Shown in pieces: positions 44,104 to 53,353 of a stretch of 64,000 nucleotides of DNA (its first letter is position 1; the number at the start of each line of letters is the position of its first letter). This DNA is from Fodinibius sp964490705. GTDB lineage: Bacteria > Bacteroidota > Rhodothermia > Balneolales > Balneolaceae. Made by a program: the position numbers and the translations under genes. The notes below the pieces were generated by a model. That model was not told the origin of the DNA and searched no databases. It was given only the letters and a program-made list of their open reading frames with translations. The DNA is taken from assembly GCA_964490705.1 (NCBI GenBank), contig CAZBCG010000002.1:62001-126000 (forward strand), read 5' to 3'.

Positions 44104-44195
44104 GTGATATTCTAGCCACTATTTGTACATTCCGAACGATAAACTCGGGGAGATTTTCTTTCTCAAACACAAAAATCGGCAAGCCGTTATTTCCA

Positions 44196-45578
44196 ATGAT
44201 TGTTCATCTCCTAAAACCTGAATTTGAAGAGCTCATCGAGGCAAAAGACTGGGTGGCCCTCAAGGATATCCTCAATGATGTGCCCGCCGTTGATGTGGCC
44301 GAGCTGCTCGAAGAGTTTGATGCCGAAGTGTCGATCGTTATTTTCAGGCTGCTCAAAAAGCAGAAAGCGGCTGATGTTTTTACCTATCTGAGTTCGGGTA
44401 CCGGTCTCGAGTTGATGAATATGTTTACAGCTCAGCAGCTCAGCGAAGTGATGTCGAATCTGGAGCCCGACGAACGCGTAGCGCTGATGGAAGAACTGCC
44501 CGGACATCTTACGCAGCGGGTGATGAACTCCATGAAGCCCGAAGATCGCAAGCTGGCGCAGAAACTGCTCGGTTATCCCGATGAGAGCGTAGGGCGACTG
44601 ATGACGCCCCGCTATGTTAAGGTGAAAAAGCACTGGACTATCCAAAAGGCAATGGAGCATATCCGCAAGTTTGGGCACAGTGTAGAGACGGTAAATGTTA
44701 TTTATGTGGTGGACGAAAATGAGCAGTTGATTGATGATCTTCGGCTCAACCAGCTTATTTTGGCCGATCCTGAAGCAACCATCGATACGCTGATGGATGA
44801 AAGTTTTGAGGCACTGAGCGCTTTTGACGATCAGGAGGATGCCGTGAAAATGCTCAGTAAATACGATCGGGTAGCTATGCCGGTGGTCGATTCGGATGGT
44901 ATTCTCGTAGGTATTGTAACGGTGGATGATGTAATTGATGTTGCCGAGGAGGAAACCACCGAGGATATGCAGCTGATGGCCGGTATGGATGTGCTGGATG
45001 ACTATTATTCGCAGACGTCAGTATTTCACATGGTGAAAAAGCGAATTGGTTGGCTGGCATTTTTATTCGTAGGACAGCTTTTTACAACCACGGCCATGGG
45101 TGCCTATGAAAGCGTTATTGCCAATGCGGTATTTCTATCACTGTTTATCCCGATGATTATATCAACGGGTGGTAACTCGGGGACCCAGGCAGCTACCCTT
45201 ATTATTCGGGCCTTATCTACCGATGATATTAACATGAGTGAGTGGCTCAAGGTATTGGGTCGCGAATTGTTATCCGGATTAATGCTGGGCTTGATTATGG
45301 CTGTTATTGGCTTTTTTGTGATTGTCAGCTGGGGCTTTGTTACCACAGGTGGATTAACCGAGGAACTTGTGTTAAGTGCATTAGTGGTTGGGCTTAGTCT
45401 TATTGGAGTTGTGTTATGGGGGAATCTGAGCGGTTCTATGCTGCCGTTTGCACTTTCGAAGATGGGGCTGGATCCTGCGGTAACCTCGGCACCGTTTGTA
45501 TCAACATTGAGTGATGTTACCGGAATTATTATTTATTTTTCCATTGCTATTGCCTTACTTGAAGGCGTGGTACTTTAA
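44196..45578 (+). CDS. mgtE: Magnesium transporter MgtE
   Basis: The Mg2+ channel has 460 residues from the ATG at 44196, matching the family; the frame is open to an upstream ATG at 44067, but the extra 43 residues look like leader translation. Order: N-domain of helical repeats (DVAELLEEFD, TYLSSGTGLELMNMF, RVALMEELPGHLTQRVMNSM), two CBS domains (MTPRYVKVKKHWTI; LVGIVTVDDVIDV) and five membrane helices with GGNSGTQAATLIIRAL. The last helices hold the pore aspartate region (GLDPAVTSAPFVSTLSDVTG). Confidence 0.93.
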   Translation: MIVHLLKPEFEELIEAKDWVALKDILNDVPAVDVAELLEEFDAEVSIVIFRLLKKQKAADVFTYLSSGTGLELMNMFTAQQLSEVMSNLEPDERVALMEELPGHLTQRVMNSMKPEDRKLAQKLLGYPDESVGRLMTPRYVKVKKHWTIQKAMEHIRKFGHSVETVNVIYVVDENEQLIDDLRLNQLILADPEATIDTLMDESFEALSAFDDQEDAVKMLSKYDRVAMPVVDSDGILVGIVTVDDVIDVAEEETTEDMQLMAGMDVLDDYYSQTSVFHMVKKRIGWLAFLFVGQLFTTTAMGAYESVIANAVFLSLFIPMIISTGGNSGTQAATLIIRALSTDDINMSEWLKVLGRELLSGLMLGLIMAVIGFFVIVSWGFVTTGGLTEELVLSALVVGLSLIGVVLWGNLSGSMLPFALSKMGLDPAVTSAPFVSTLSDVTGIIIYFSIAIALLEGVVL

Positions 45579-45610
45579 CTAAAAGATGAATCGTTAGCAG
45601 TGATAAACTC

Positions 45611-46459
45611 ATGAAACAATATCTGGATTTAGTGAACAGCGTGTTAGAAAATGGGACCAAAAAAGAGAATCGTACGGGTATTGATACCATCTCGAATTTC
45701 TCGGAGTTCTATAAGGTGGATCTTTCCGAGGGATTCCCGCTGTTGACGACTAAAAAAGTGTATTTTCGTTCGGTGATTTTGGAGCTGCTTTGGTATCTGC
45801 GCGGCGAAGATCACATCCGCTGGCTGCGGGATGAAAATGACTGTCACATCTGGGATGACTGGGCCGATGACGATGGCCATGTGGGGCCCATTTACCCGGT
45901 GTTGTGGCGGCGATTCCCCTATCACGAAGAGGAGGAGGTCCGTTTTGAGGGCGATGCTTCTCATATCGTCAAGTCAATGTGGATCAAAAAGGAGTTTGAT
46001 CAGGTTCAACGGGCGATCAAGATGCTGAAAGAAAATCCCAACAGCCGCCGCATTGTAGTGAGTGCCTGGCATCCCGGCTTGCTCGACCAGATGGCGCTGC
46101 CGCCCTGTCATGTGATGTACATTTTTAACGTTACGAATGGCAAATTGGACTGTCACCTCACGCAGCGATCCGGTGATATTGCGCTTGGCATCCCGTTTAA
46201 TCTGGCTTGCTACTCGGCGCTGACGATGGCCATCGCCAACGAGGTAGGGCTGGATTATGGAGAGTTTGCTCATACCATTGTCGATGCTCATATCTATGAA
46301 AATCATATCGATGGGTTGAAAGAGCAGCTGACCCGGAAACCGCGTCCGTTGCCCACGCTCGAGATTGCCGACAAACCGGTGGATGATCTCGAATTTGATG
46401 ATTTTGAGTTAAAGGACTACAACCCTTATCCCGGCATCAAATTTGAGGTGGCCGTATGA
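45611..46459 (+). CDS. thyA: Thymidylate synthase
   Basis: This 282-residue enzyme methylates dUMP to dTMP with methylene-tetrahydrofolate. The catalytic cysteine is in LPPCHVMYIF, dUMP binding is in SRRIVVSAWHPG and RSGDIALGIPFNLACY, and the N-terminal loop contains KKENRTGIDT. Relative to E. coli ThyA about 20 residues are inserted after RRFP (VRFEGDASHIVKSMWIKKEF region), as in some other long ThyA proteins. Its stop overlaps the folA ATG (ATGA), a classic pairing because ThyA makes the dihydrofolate that FolA recycles. Confidence 0.95.
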   Translation: MKQYLDLVNSVLENGTKKENRTGIDTISNFSEFYKVDLSEGFPLLTTKKVYFRSVILELLWYLRGEDHIRWLRDENDCHIWDDWADDDGHVGPIYPVLWRRFPYHEEEEVRFEGDASHIVKSMWIKKEFDQVQRAIKMLKENPNSRRIVVSAWHPGLLDQMALPPCHVMYIFNVTNGKLDCHLTQRSGDIALGIPFNLACYSALTMAIANEVGLDYGEFAHTIVDAHIYENHIDGLKEQLTRKPRPLPTLEIADKPVDDLEFDDFELKDYNPYPGIKFEVAV

Positions 46460-46929
46460 CGCTTGCGGCTATTGTTGCTCACGATCCCAGTCTCGTAATC
46501 GGCAAAGACGGTGACCTGCCGTGGCATTATTCCGAGGATCTCAAATACTTTAAGCGTACTACGATGGGGCACCCGTTGATTATGGGACGCATTGTATTTG
46601 AGGAGTTGAACGAAAAGCCGTTGCCGGGACGTGAAAACATTGTGTTGAGCCGCACAAAAAACTACGATCATGTTCCCACTTTTTCTTCGTTTGATGATGC
46701 CATGAAGTACGTTTCGGATGAAGAATTAGTGTTTTTGATCGGCGGGGGAGAGGTCTATCGTCAGTTTTTAGATCAGGTGGACAAATTATTTGTCACGGAG
46801 ATTCACGAATCTTTCGAAGGTGATACCTATTTCCCCGAATACCGCGATGAAATTGATACAACTTGGAAAGAGATCAAGCGAGAAGATCACGACGAGCTTT
46901 CCTTTGTGGTGTATGACCGAATCAGCTGA
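46456..46929 (+). CDS. folA: Dihydrofolate reductase
   Basis: The 157-residue NADPH enzyme regenerates tetrahydrofolate after ThyA. Conserved folate residues are seen in IGKDGDLPWHYSEDLKYFK (trp and acidic position), HPLIMGRIVFEEL, LPGRENIVLSR and VFLIGGGEVYRQFL (NADPH loop). The start overlaps thyA by four bases. The length is normal for the family. Confidence 0.95.
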   Translation: MTLAAIVAHDPSLVIGKDGDLPWHYSEDLKYFKRTTMGHPLIMGRIVFEELNEKPLPGRENIVLSRTKNYDHVPTFSSFDDAMKYVSDEELVFLIGGGEVYRQFLDQVDKLFVTEIHESFEGDTYFPEYRDEIDTTWKEIKREDHDELSFVVYDRIS

Positions 46930-46934
46930 CATTT

Positions 46935-46970
46935 GTCATTTCGAACGAAGTTTTTTCGGAGTGAGAAATC
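46935..46970 (+). repeat. Intergenic GTCATT-type palindromic repeat
   Basis: GTCATTTCGAACGAAG...CGGAGTGAGAAATC has inverted ends (GATTTC pairs across with GAAAT). It shares the frame GTCATT...AAC...CGGAGT...AATC with the element at 48372-48416, and lies between the convergent folA and HD genes. Such dispersed elements are common in Bacteroidota; function unknown. Confidence 0.5.
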
Positions 46971-46988
46971 CTTGTTTGAAAAGCAGTT

Positions 46989-48245
46989 CTACACCTCAAT
47001 ACTTTTCATATGAACCACGTAGGGTTTAACCACCGGCTCCGTAAGGGCGATAATATTTTGCGTATCGGCGGCCTTTGAAAACTCTACCGCCTTATCTTTT
47101 TCCTCAAGGATCCAGATGCCCTCATTTTCGTAGCGATAAGCCTCGCTGTAGCTTTCATCAAAGCAGAAATAATAATCGGCCGCTTCATCATTATAGGGCA
47201 ATTCCTTTTCTTTAAGCGCTTTCTGCGTTTTGGCTTTAACCTCTTTGGTCAGTTTCTTGGTTGGTTTTTTGTTTAGAAATGTGGTCCGAAAGAGCGAACG
47301 CGCCTGGAATCGCTGGCACAAATTCGCCAGAATAGGATCATCAGAATGCTGCCAGTATTTGATGCTTTGGAAGACGTCGTTGTCATCCAGCTGTAAATAT
47401 TTTTTCAGCACGTTGGTGGAAACGCCCTTCTTGGCGCTGGGCTGATTTTCGAGAAAAAACTGCAGGGCAGGAGAGGCGTGATACAGATTTTGACCATCTT
47501 CGATCAGCTCCCGGACGCGCCGAAAAATATTGCGAATCAGGATGTCGGCACTGAGCACCGTCTTATGCAGATATACCTGCATATACATCAGGCGACGGGC
47601 CAGAATGTAGTTCTCGATGGCATAAATTCCTTTCTTTTCAATCACGATGTTGCCCTTGTGCACGCGCATGGTTTTGAGGATGCGTTCGATGCCCACCGAT
47701 CCCTCATAGACCGATGTAAAGGCACTGTCGCGTTTCAGGTAATCCAGTCGGTCGATGTCCAGCTGCGAAGAAATAAGCTGGTTTAGAAACGGTTTTTTGG
47801 GATACTGATCGGTAAATATTTTGATAGCCACATCCAGCGCCCCGTCCATCTCTTTATTGAGATGACGCATAACGGCCAGTGTCATTTTTTCGTGATGAAA
47901 ATCCTCAATCAGGTTGAATTCCAGCGTATGGGAAAGAGGACCATGACCCACATCGTGCAGCAATACGGCAATAAGTGTGGCTTCATATTCGGCGGGACTT
48001 ATTGTCGTATCTTTTTCGCGCAGGTTATTGAGCGTCCGCTGGGCCAGTTCCATGGCTCCCAGCGCGTGTGAAAAGCGAGAGTGTTCAGCGGCGGGAAATA
48101 CGAGGTAGCCCAGCCCCATCTGTTTGATACGGCGCAGCCGCTGAATGTAGGGATGATCAATCAGATCCAAAATAATGCCTTTGGGCACTGTGATGAATCC
48201 GTGAATAGGATCATTGAAAATTTTGTACTGCGTACTTTTATCCAT
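46989..48245 (-). CDS. HD-domain phosphohydrolase (dGTPase/SAMHD1-like)
   Basis: The 418-residue protein has metal ligands His60 (HSRFSHALGAM) and His97-Asp98 (LLHDVGHGPLSH), a third aspartate in LDIDRLDYLKRDS, and an N-terminal IFNDPIHGFI region. This order is that of SAMHD1-like and YdhJ-type HD hydrolases that cut nucleoside triphosphates or nucleotides. Placement next to thyA/folA and nucleotide-pool genes is suggestive only. The C-terminal third is a helical lid with no match that I recognise. Confidence 0.85.
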   Translation of the reverse strand: MDKSTQYKIFNDPIHGFITVPKGIILDLIDHPYIQRLRRIKQMGLGYLVFPAAEHSRFSHALGAMELAQRTLNNLREKDTTISPAEYEATLIAVLLHDVGHGPLSHTLEFNLIEDFHHEKMTLAVMRHLNKEMDGALDVAIKIFTDQYPKKPFLNQLISSQLDIDRLDYLKRDSAFTSVYEGSVGIERILKTMRVHKGNIVIEKKGIYAIENYILARRLMYMQVYLHKTVLSADILIRNIFRRVRELIEDGQNLYHASPALQFFLENQPSAKKGVSTNVLKKYLQLDDNDVFQSIKYWQHSDDPILANLCQRFQARSLFRTTFLNKKPTKKLTKEVKAKTQKALKEKELPYNDEAADYYFCFDESYSEAYRYENEGIWILEEKDKAVEFSKAADTQNIIALTEPVVKPYVVHMKSIEV

Positions 48246-48371
48246 TTGTTAACAAGTCAATTTCATTGTTTTAGCTATTTCAAATATCCACGCTTGAGAT
48301 AATATGTAGGAAGCGTGGTCGCTTACTAAAGCCAAATAAACGGAGATTTACTGCTAAATATCTTTCTTCAT

Positions 48372-48416
48372 GTCATTCTGAACTTGCCGTGTCCGACCAT
48401 TCGGAGTTTCAGAATC
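48372..48416 (+). repeat. Intergenic GTCATT-type palindromic repeat (second copy, variant)
   Basis: GTCATTCTGAACTTG...CGGAGTTTCAGAATC: ATTCTGAA (48375-48382) pairs with TTTCAGAAT (48407-48415). The frame shared with 46935-46970 suggests one repeat family with a swapped central triplet (TCG versus CTG). It sits in the 255-bp gap after the thioesterase gene. Nothing else is seen in that gap. Confidence 0.5.
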
Positions 48417-48500
48417 TAACACTTCTACAAAAGAAAAACTTTTATTCACGGGTTTGTTATTTAAAATCTACAATGGGCACAAAAGTAAACAGTTGCATGA

Positions 48501-48947
48501 TCATTCAAAAAGTGAATTTGGAAGCATATACTTTTCGGTATTGGGAATATCAGGAATTCTTGTTGGGCGTTGCTTGGAAAGATCAAACCATACGCCGTGA
48601 GCCTCTGCCACCGATGCCAGCTGTTTCTCATCCGCCGTATAAATTGCCTGGAAGCTGGTAATACTGGAGTTCCCCAATTTTTTGATGCCCGATCCGATTA
48701 GAATATCAGCAGGAAATTCTACCGGGCTGATGAAGTCAATTTCGAGATTGGCCAGCACGAAACTGTATCCACTGCGGATTTGTCCGGCCAGGCTGGGGAC
48801 TTCCTGGATAAATTGGATTCGCGCTTCTTCGTAATAGGTGCTAAAAATGGCATTGTTGACGTGGTTCAATGGATCCAGATCCCGAAAGCGGATGCCCAGA
48901 GTAGTCCAATGGGGAAAGGTGTTTTTGTTGTATTCCGGTCTGATCAT
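48501..48947 (-). CDS. Acyl-CoA thioesterase (4HBT/hotdog family)
   Basis: This 148-residue hotdog-fold protein has the catalytic-aspartate motif RFRDLDPLNHVNNAIFSTYYEEAR near residues 20-43, typical of FadM/YbgC-type thioesterases that hydrolyse acyl- or hydroxybenzoyl-CoA. A later LEIDFISPVEF and SITSFQAIY complete the fold. Natural substrate unknown. It is divergent from the M42 aminopeptidase. Confidence 0.85.
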   Translation of the reverse strand: MIRPEYNKNTFPHWTTLGIRFRDLDPLNHVNNAIFSTYYEEARIQFIQEVPSLAGQIRSGYSFVLANLEIDFISPVEFPADILIGSGIKKLGNSSITSFQAIYTADEKQLASVAEAHGVWFDLSKQRPTRIPDIPNTEKYMLPNSLFE

Positions 48948-49127
48948 AATGCGAGGTATTCACTAAAATCTGTCGGTTTGCTGCGGCTACTAAGATGCGA
49001 TCTTATCACCGGAATCAAAAGCAGCAAAGGGTGGAAATTACATTTAACTGATCAGTGTTGATTGCTTATATTCAGAGCTTAGTAATTGAAATTTTTAAGA
49101 TATCATGTCAATTAATTTTAATAACCT

Positions 49128-50207
49128 ATGTTTTCATCAGCCGAGCAAGATTTTTTAGAAGAACTGCTAATTACGCCGAGTCCCACGGGGTTTGAATCCG
49201 CAGGACAGAAGGTGTGGAAAGAGTATGCGGGGCAGTTTGCGGATGATATCCAGGCCGATGCCTATGGATCTGCCACGGCCAAGCTCAATACCAGTTTTGA
49301 TGTGATTACGGTGATGATTGAGGCACACTGCGACGAAATCGGCATGATTGTGCAGCACATCACCGATAACGGCTATATTTATGTGAATAAGCTCGGCGGC
49401 AGTGATTCAACGATTGCCAAGGCCAAGCGGGTCAATATTCACACGCGGGATGGCATCGTATCCGGGGTGACGGGTAATACGGCGATTCACCTGCAGGACA
49501 AGAAAAATGGCGGGGGCAAGCAGCCGGCCTGGAAAGATATTTATGTAGATATAGGCGCCTCAAGCAGAAAAGAAGCGCTGGAGCTGGTGCAAGTGGGTGA
49601 TCCCATTACGTATGCCGATGAGTATGATTATCTGTCCGAAGATATTTTGGCAGGACGTGCACTGGACAATCGCATCGGCGGATTTATGATTGCGCAGGTA
49701 CTGAAGAATTTGAGCGAGTATCGTGATGAACTCTCAGTAAATGTGGTGGCACTGAACTCCGTGCAAGAAGAGGTTGGCGGCTACGGCGCGCGGATGATGA
49801 GCTATCGCATAGATCCCGATTTGGCACTGGTGACCGATGTGACGCACGCAACCGATACGCCGGGTATCAATCAAAAAGAACACGGGCAGATTAAACTCAA
49901 AGAAGGTCCGGTAGTGCAGCATGGCGGGGCCAATCATCCCAAAATTGTAGAATTTATTGAGGATGTCGGCAAGGAGCAGGAGATTGACATTCAGCACGAG
50001 GCGACCAGCGTGCGTACCGGCACCGATACCGACAGCATTTTTTATCAGAAAACGGGAATTCCCAGTGCGCTCATTTCGCTTCCGCTGCGGTATATGCATT
50101 CTCCGGTCGAAACAGCCTCGATGGACGACGTGGCATCGCTAATTGATCTGATGACCGAATCGGTGTTGGCCCTGGAGCCCGATCAGACATTTCATGTGCT
50201 GAAATGA
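49128..50207 (+). CDS. M42-family aminopeptidase (glutamyl aminopeptidase-like)
   Basis: The 359-residue zinc or cobalt peptidase has metal ligands in IEAHCDEIGM, RALDNRIGGFM, VQEEVGGYGA, TDVTHATDTPG and RYMHSPVE. The domain of M42/M20 type sits around an inserted beta domain (YVNKLGGSD...DIYVDIGASSRKE). Members cut residues from peptide N-termini in tetrahedral dodecamers. The N-terminus lacks a signal, so it is cytoplasmic. Convergent with the TlpA-like gene, 27 bp away. Confidence 0.92.
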   Translation: MFSSAEQDFLEELLITPSPTGFESAGQKVWKEYAGQFADDIQADAYGSATAKLNTSFDVITVMIEAHCDEIGMIVQHITDNGYIYVNKLGGSDSTIAKAKRVNIHTRDGIVSGVTGNTAIHLQDKKNGGGKQPAWKDIYVDIGASSRKEALELVQVGDPITYADEYDYLSEDILAGRALDNRIGGFMIAQVLKNLSEYRDELSVNVVALNSVQEEVGGYGARMMSYRIDPDLALVTDVTHATDTPGINQKEHGQIKLKEGPVVQHGGANHPKIVEFIEDVGKEQEIDIQHEATSVRTGTDTDSIFYQKTGIPSALISLPLRYMHSPVETASMDDVASLIDLMTESVLALEPDQTFHVLK

Positions 50208-50234
50208 TGTAATCCCATGAGTTATTGCGGCGGA

Positions 50235-52208
50235 TTATTTGGGCGAAGAGCTGGATGACGGTTTGTTCTCATCCAGGAGAAGGTCAATTTTCAGCTTCAT
50301 CTTGGGCTCCATCTTCTCTCCCTCAAACCCCACTTTCTTAAATTGGATATTTCCTTTTTGGTCGATAATGAACGTGGTGGGAATACCGCGCACGCCAAAC
50401 TTATCCGTGACTTTGGAGTCCTTGTCGAAGTATAGCGGGAAGGTATAGTCATTTTCTTGTTCCCATGTCCGGGCATCCTTGATAGTGTTATTCCAAGCAC
50501 TGTTTAACACCACGAACGTAACGTTGGGATTATCTTTATAGGTATCATATACCTTCTGTAGATACGGGAAAGCCGAAATACACGGACCGCACCAGGTCGC
50601 CCAGAAATCGACGACAATCACGTTATTCTTAAGCTTGTCCGAGTCAATGGGATTTCCCTGAAGGTCGGTAATTTGTGTCAGTGATGGTGCTTTTTCATCA
50701 ATGCGTTCGCTGTTAAATTTCTTTACCATCTGTTTTTGCCACGCTTCGTCAAGCTTGTTGGTTTTTTCGGCAAATCCTTTTTTCGAACCATTATAGGCTA
50801 CATATGATTGTTCGAGTTTATCCCGAAATGTTTCGTTGGTAGGTTTTTCCATCAACAGATCCCAATAGATATCAAAAGCCTGCTTGGGTCTGTCCGTCTG
50901 CATGTAAAGTTCGGCCGTTAATGTTTGTGTTGATTCCAGCTCTCCCAGTTTTGCGGCCTTGGTTAGCATCTCTTCGGCCTTGTCATACTTCTGCTGTGTC
51001 AGATATATTTCGCCCATCGTATCCAGGATATCACTCTTTCGAGAGTTTTTGTATTCGGCACTTCGCTGATCCGACATTTGTCGCACAACCTGGCCTGTGG
51101 TCGTGATTGTATTGGCAGCCGGTTCATCATCTGTTTTGGCAAAGGCTTTCTCGGCATAAGATTGGGCTAAATCATACCAGTCGGTATGCTCTAACATAAT
51201 TTCAGCTGCTTGGTTGTATTTTTCGGATACAATTTCGTTGGCAAGCAAGGGTTCATCGGGAGCAATCCAGTTAGCAATCATTTCTTTGGCCCTGTCCATA
51301 GAATCCTGTTTTGCATAATAGGTGAAAAGTTGTTCATAGGCCGATTGGGTGTGATATTTGTTGATCATGCTTCGGTCATAATCGGCGTTTACATATTCAA
51401 GGAGTATGTTTGCCTTTTTCTCTTCACTCTCAACATTTTGGCGGCTACGATACAGTTCCTGCATGGCAAGATCGCTGCCGGGATGTCGTTCTATCAGCTT
51501 ACTTTCCAGACTGTCGCCCATCGCTTTTTTGCCAAAATCTTTAAAATCATTTTTCACCTCCGAGACGTGCATGTGTGAGGTGGAATTTTCAGCCAACTTT
51601 TGCTTGATGACGGGGATGGCCTCGGTTTGAATGGCCTTTTTATCAGCTCCATCCTGATCATATCGATGTTTTAGGATCGCCAGTTGTGCATCCCAGTTGT
51701 TGGGATGATGATCCAGCTCTTGTTGATACAGCTCGACCTTCATCTCATTTAAAACCGAATCGGGCACGTTGTTATATCGTTCGGCAAGCGAAAAGGCCTT
51801 CATCATGTAGGCGTCTTTTACCGGCTTTTCATCACGATAGGCAAAAAATTCATAGTGGTGTCCATCTGTATTTTTGTCAATAGTATCGGGGGACTCAAAA
51901 TAAAAGCTGGCAAATTTAAAACTTTCTGAAAGTTCAAAACTGGTCTGCCAACCGTTCTTCGTTTTCTGTGCTTCAAACTGATTGGGTTCTCCATAAAGAT
52001 ATGGAGCAAAGCTCAATACCAGCTGCAAGCTATCCGGCGACTTAATAATGGCTTCGGCTGCTGATGGATGATAGGTAAGTGTTATTTGTTCACCCGGAGC
52101 AGGAGTGGAGGGGGAAATGGTGACGATTTCTTGTTGCGCCGAGGCTGTAGATTCGAGAACAAAAAACGCAATAATAATAGCGAAGAGGGTCTTGGTTGAT
52201 GAAAACAT
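50235..52208 (-). CDS. TPR-containing TlpA-like thioredoxin protein, secreted
   Basis: The 657 residues comprise a signal peptide (cut near ASA-Q), an N-terminal beta-rich domain (to about 160), a central helical region resembling tetratricopeptide repeats (about 175-490; ILDTMGEIYLTQQKYDKAEEML) and a C-terminal thioredoxin domain with WCGPC in VDFWATWCGPCISAF and cis-proline GIPTTFIID. It probably reduces disulfides in the periplasm or at the surface. It is separated from the fasciclin gene by a terminator, so it is likely a separate unit. Confidence 0.85.
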   Translation of the reverse strand: MFSSTKTLFAIIIAFFVLESTASAQQEIVTISPSTPAPGEQITLTYHPSAAEAIIKSPDSLQLVLSFAPYLYGEPNQFEAQKTKNGWQTSFELSESFKFASFYFESPDTIDKNTDGHHYEFFAYRDEKPVKDAYMMKAFSLAERYNNVPDSVLNEMKVELYQQELDHHPNNWDAQLAILKHRYDQDGADKKAIQTEAIPVIKQKLAENSTSHMHVSEVKNDFKDFGKKAMGDSLESKLIERHPGSDLAMQELYRSRQNVESEEKKANILLEYVNADYDRSMINKYHTQSAYEQLFTYYAKQDSMDRAKEMIANWIAPDEPLLANEIVSEKYNQAAEIMLEHTDWYDLAQSYAEKAFAKTDDEPAANTITTTGQVVRQMSDQRSAEYKNSRKSDILDTMGEIYLTQQKYDKAEEMLTKAAKLGELESTQTLTAELYMQTDRPKQAFDIYWDLLMEKPTNETFRDKLEQSYVAYNGSKKGFAEKTNKLDEAWQKQMVKKFNSERIDEKAPSLTQITDLQGNPIDSDKLKNNVIVVDFWATWCGPCISAFPYLQKVYDTYKDNPNVTFVVLNSAWNNTIKDARTWEQENDYTFPLYFDKDSKVTDKFGVRGIPTTFIIDQKGNIQFKKVGFEGEKMEPKMKLKIDLLLDENKPSSSSSPK

Positions 52209-52291
52209 AAGTCAATAATATTATTTAGATAGTAGATAAGTATCCTACTAATTGGCTGGCAAATTTTCAACCAATGATTTGAGTATCCACA

Positions 52292-52325
52292 TAAAAAAAG
52301 CCCGTCCGGCTAAGAACAGGCTTTT
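52292..52325 (-). terminator. Intrinsic terminator after the fasciclin gene
   Basis: On the minus strand AAAAGCCTGT pairs with ACGGGCTTTT (one wobble), then T residues follow. It is 48 bp past the fasciclin stop. Confidence 0.85.
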
Positions 52326-52373
52326 CACTCATGAAGTAGCATCGTCTCCCTTGATGGAAGGCTTAGGGGACAT

Positions 52374-53291
52374 TCAATTATTTGGAGGAGAAAGCACGTT
52401 ATCGAGAATATGAACTACGCCATTCGTTCCTTCCAAATTACTGGTAGTTACGGTTGTTTCTCCATCAACGATGATAGCGTTATTTTGTACCTCAATGGTG
52501 ATTTGTTCGCCGTTCAGGGTTTCAAACGTTTGAGAACCCTCAAAATCGGCAGTGGTAAGTTTTTGGGGGATTACGTGATACTCTAAGAGACTTTCGATGG
52601 CCGAATCGTCTTCGGGCGGTGAAGCGTTGTTAAAGGCCGTATTGGTAGGGGCAAAAACCGTGAATCCGTTACCATCTGATTGTTGTAAAGTGTTGTATAA
52701 TTCAGTTGCTTTAATAGCCTCATTAAAAGTGAAAAGCATATATCGTTTGTCCAAAATGCCGGTGACATCAAGATAGGAATCGGGGAAGAGGACCCTGTTG
52801 GTCGCATGAAGAATACCATTCTGACTTTGATAATTTGCAGTAATTAATTGCCCTTGGTTGATAAAAACGGCATCGGTTCCTCTAGTGAGGAAAACATCTT
52901 CTCCCTGTAGCGTTGTTAACCGTTGGGTTTGCTCAAATTCATTGGCAAACAGGGCTGTGTCAATCACATGATATGCAAGAACGTCGGTGAGATCTTCGGT
53001 GGATAGCGTATCCAGCGTGCCGTCGGGCAGTTGGTCAAAGGCACTGTTGGTTGGCACAAAAATCGTATATGCGCCCGACTCTGAGATCATATTGCCCAAG
53101 TTCGAGTCATCGACATAGGATGTAAAAGTACTTAAGTCCTCAAAGGTCTGTGCCTTTTCCAGCAGTGATTGATCAGAGGATACTTCATCAGCAGCTACGG
53201 AATTGTCACCGCTGAGGCAGGAGGTCAGCCATAGCCCGCAGGCAAGCCATAAGGTTAGCATTAGAAATCGCTTTTGGGTGGTCTGTATCAT
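52374..53291 (-). CDS. Surface lipoprotein with two fasciclin (FAS1) domains
   Basis: A 305-residue lipoprotein (LTSC lipobox near residue 25). Two FAS1 domains lie at about 40-168 and 172-303. Each has the H1 and H2-type blocks (YTIFVPTNSAFDQLP and FTVFAPTNTAFNNAS; LAYHVIDTAL and LEYHVIPQKL) and a terminal ILHATNRVLFP or VVHILDNVLSP. These domains mediate adhesion. The gene is 62 bp downstream of the TonB receptor, so it may be part of the same signalling or uptake unit rather than a SusD, which is absent. Confidence 0.85.
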   Translation of the reverse strand: MIQTTQKRFLMLTLWLACGLWLTSCLSGDNSVAADEVSSDQSLLEKAQTFEDLSTFTSYVDDSNLGNMISESGAYTIFVPTNSAFDQLPDGTLDTLSTEDLTDVLAYHVIDTALFANEFEQTQRLTTLQGEDVFLTRGTDAVFINQGQLITANYQSQNGILHATNRVLFPDSYLDVTGILDKRYMLFTFNEAIKATELYNTLQQSDGNGFTVFAPTNTAFNNASPPEDDSAIESLLEYHVIPQKLTTADFEGSQTFETLNGEQITIEVQNNAIIVDGETTVTTSNLEGTNGVVHILDNVLSPPNN

Positions 53292-53353
53292 AAATACATC
53301 GAATTAAATCGTTGAATTGTGTTACACCTGTTGGATAGTGCAATAACTAGTTG

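Noticed and set aside
44036..44195. Known M-box magnesium riboswitch upstream of mgtE
   Set aside because: None of the conserved M-box segments can be seen; only a generic attenuator-like fold is supported.
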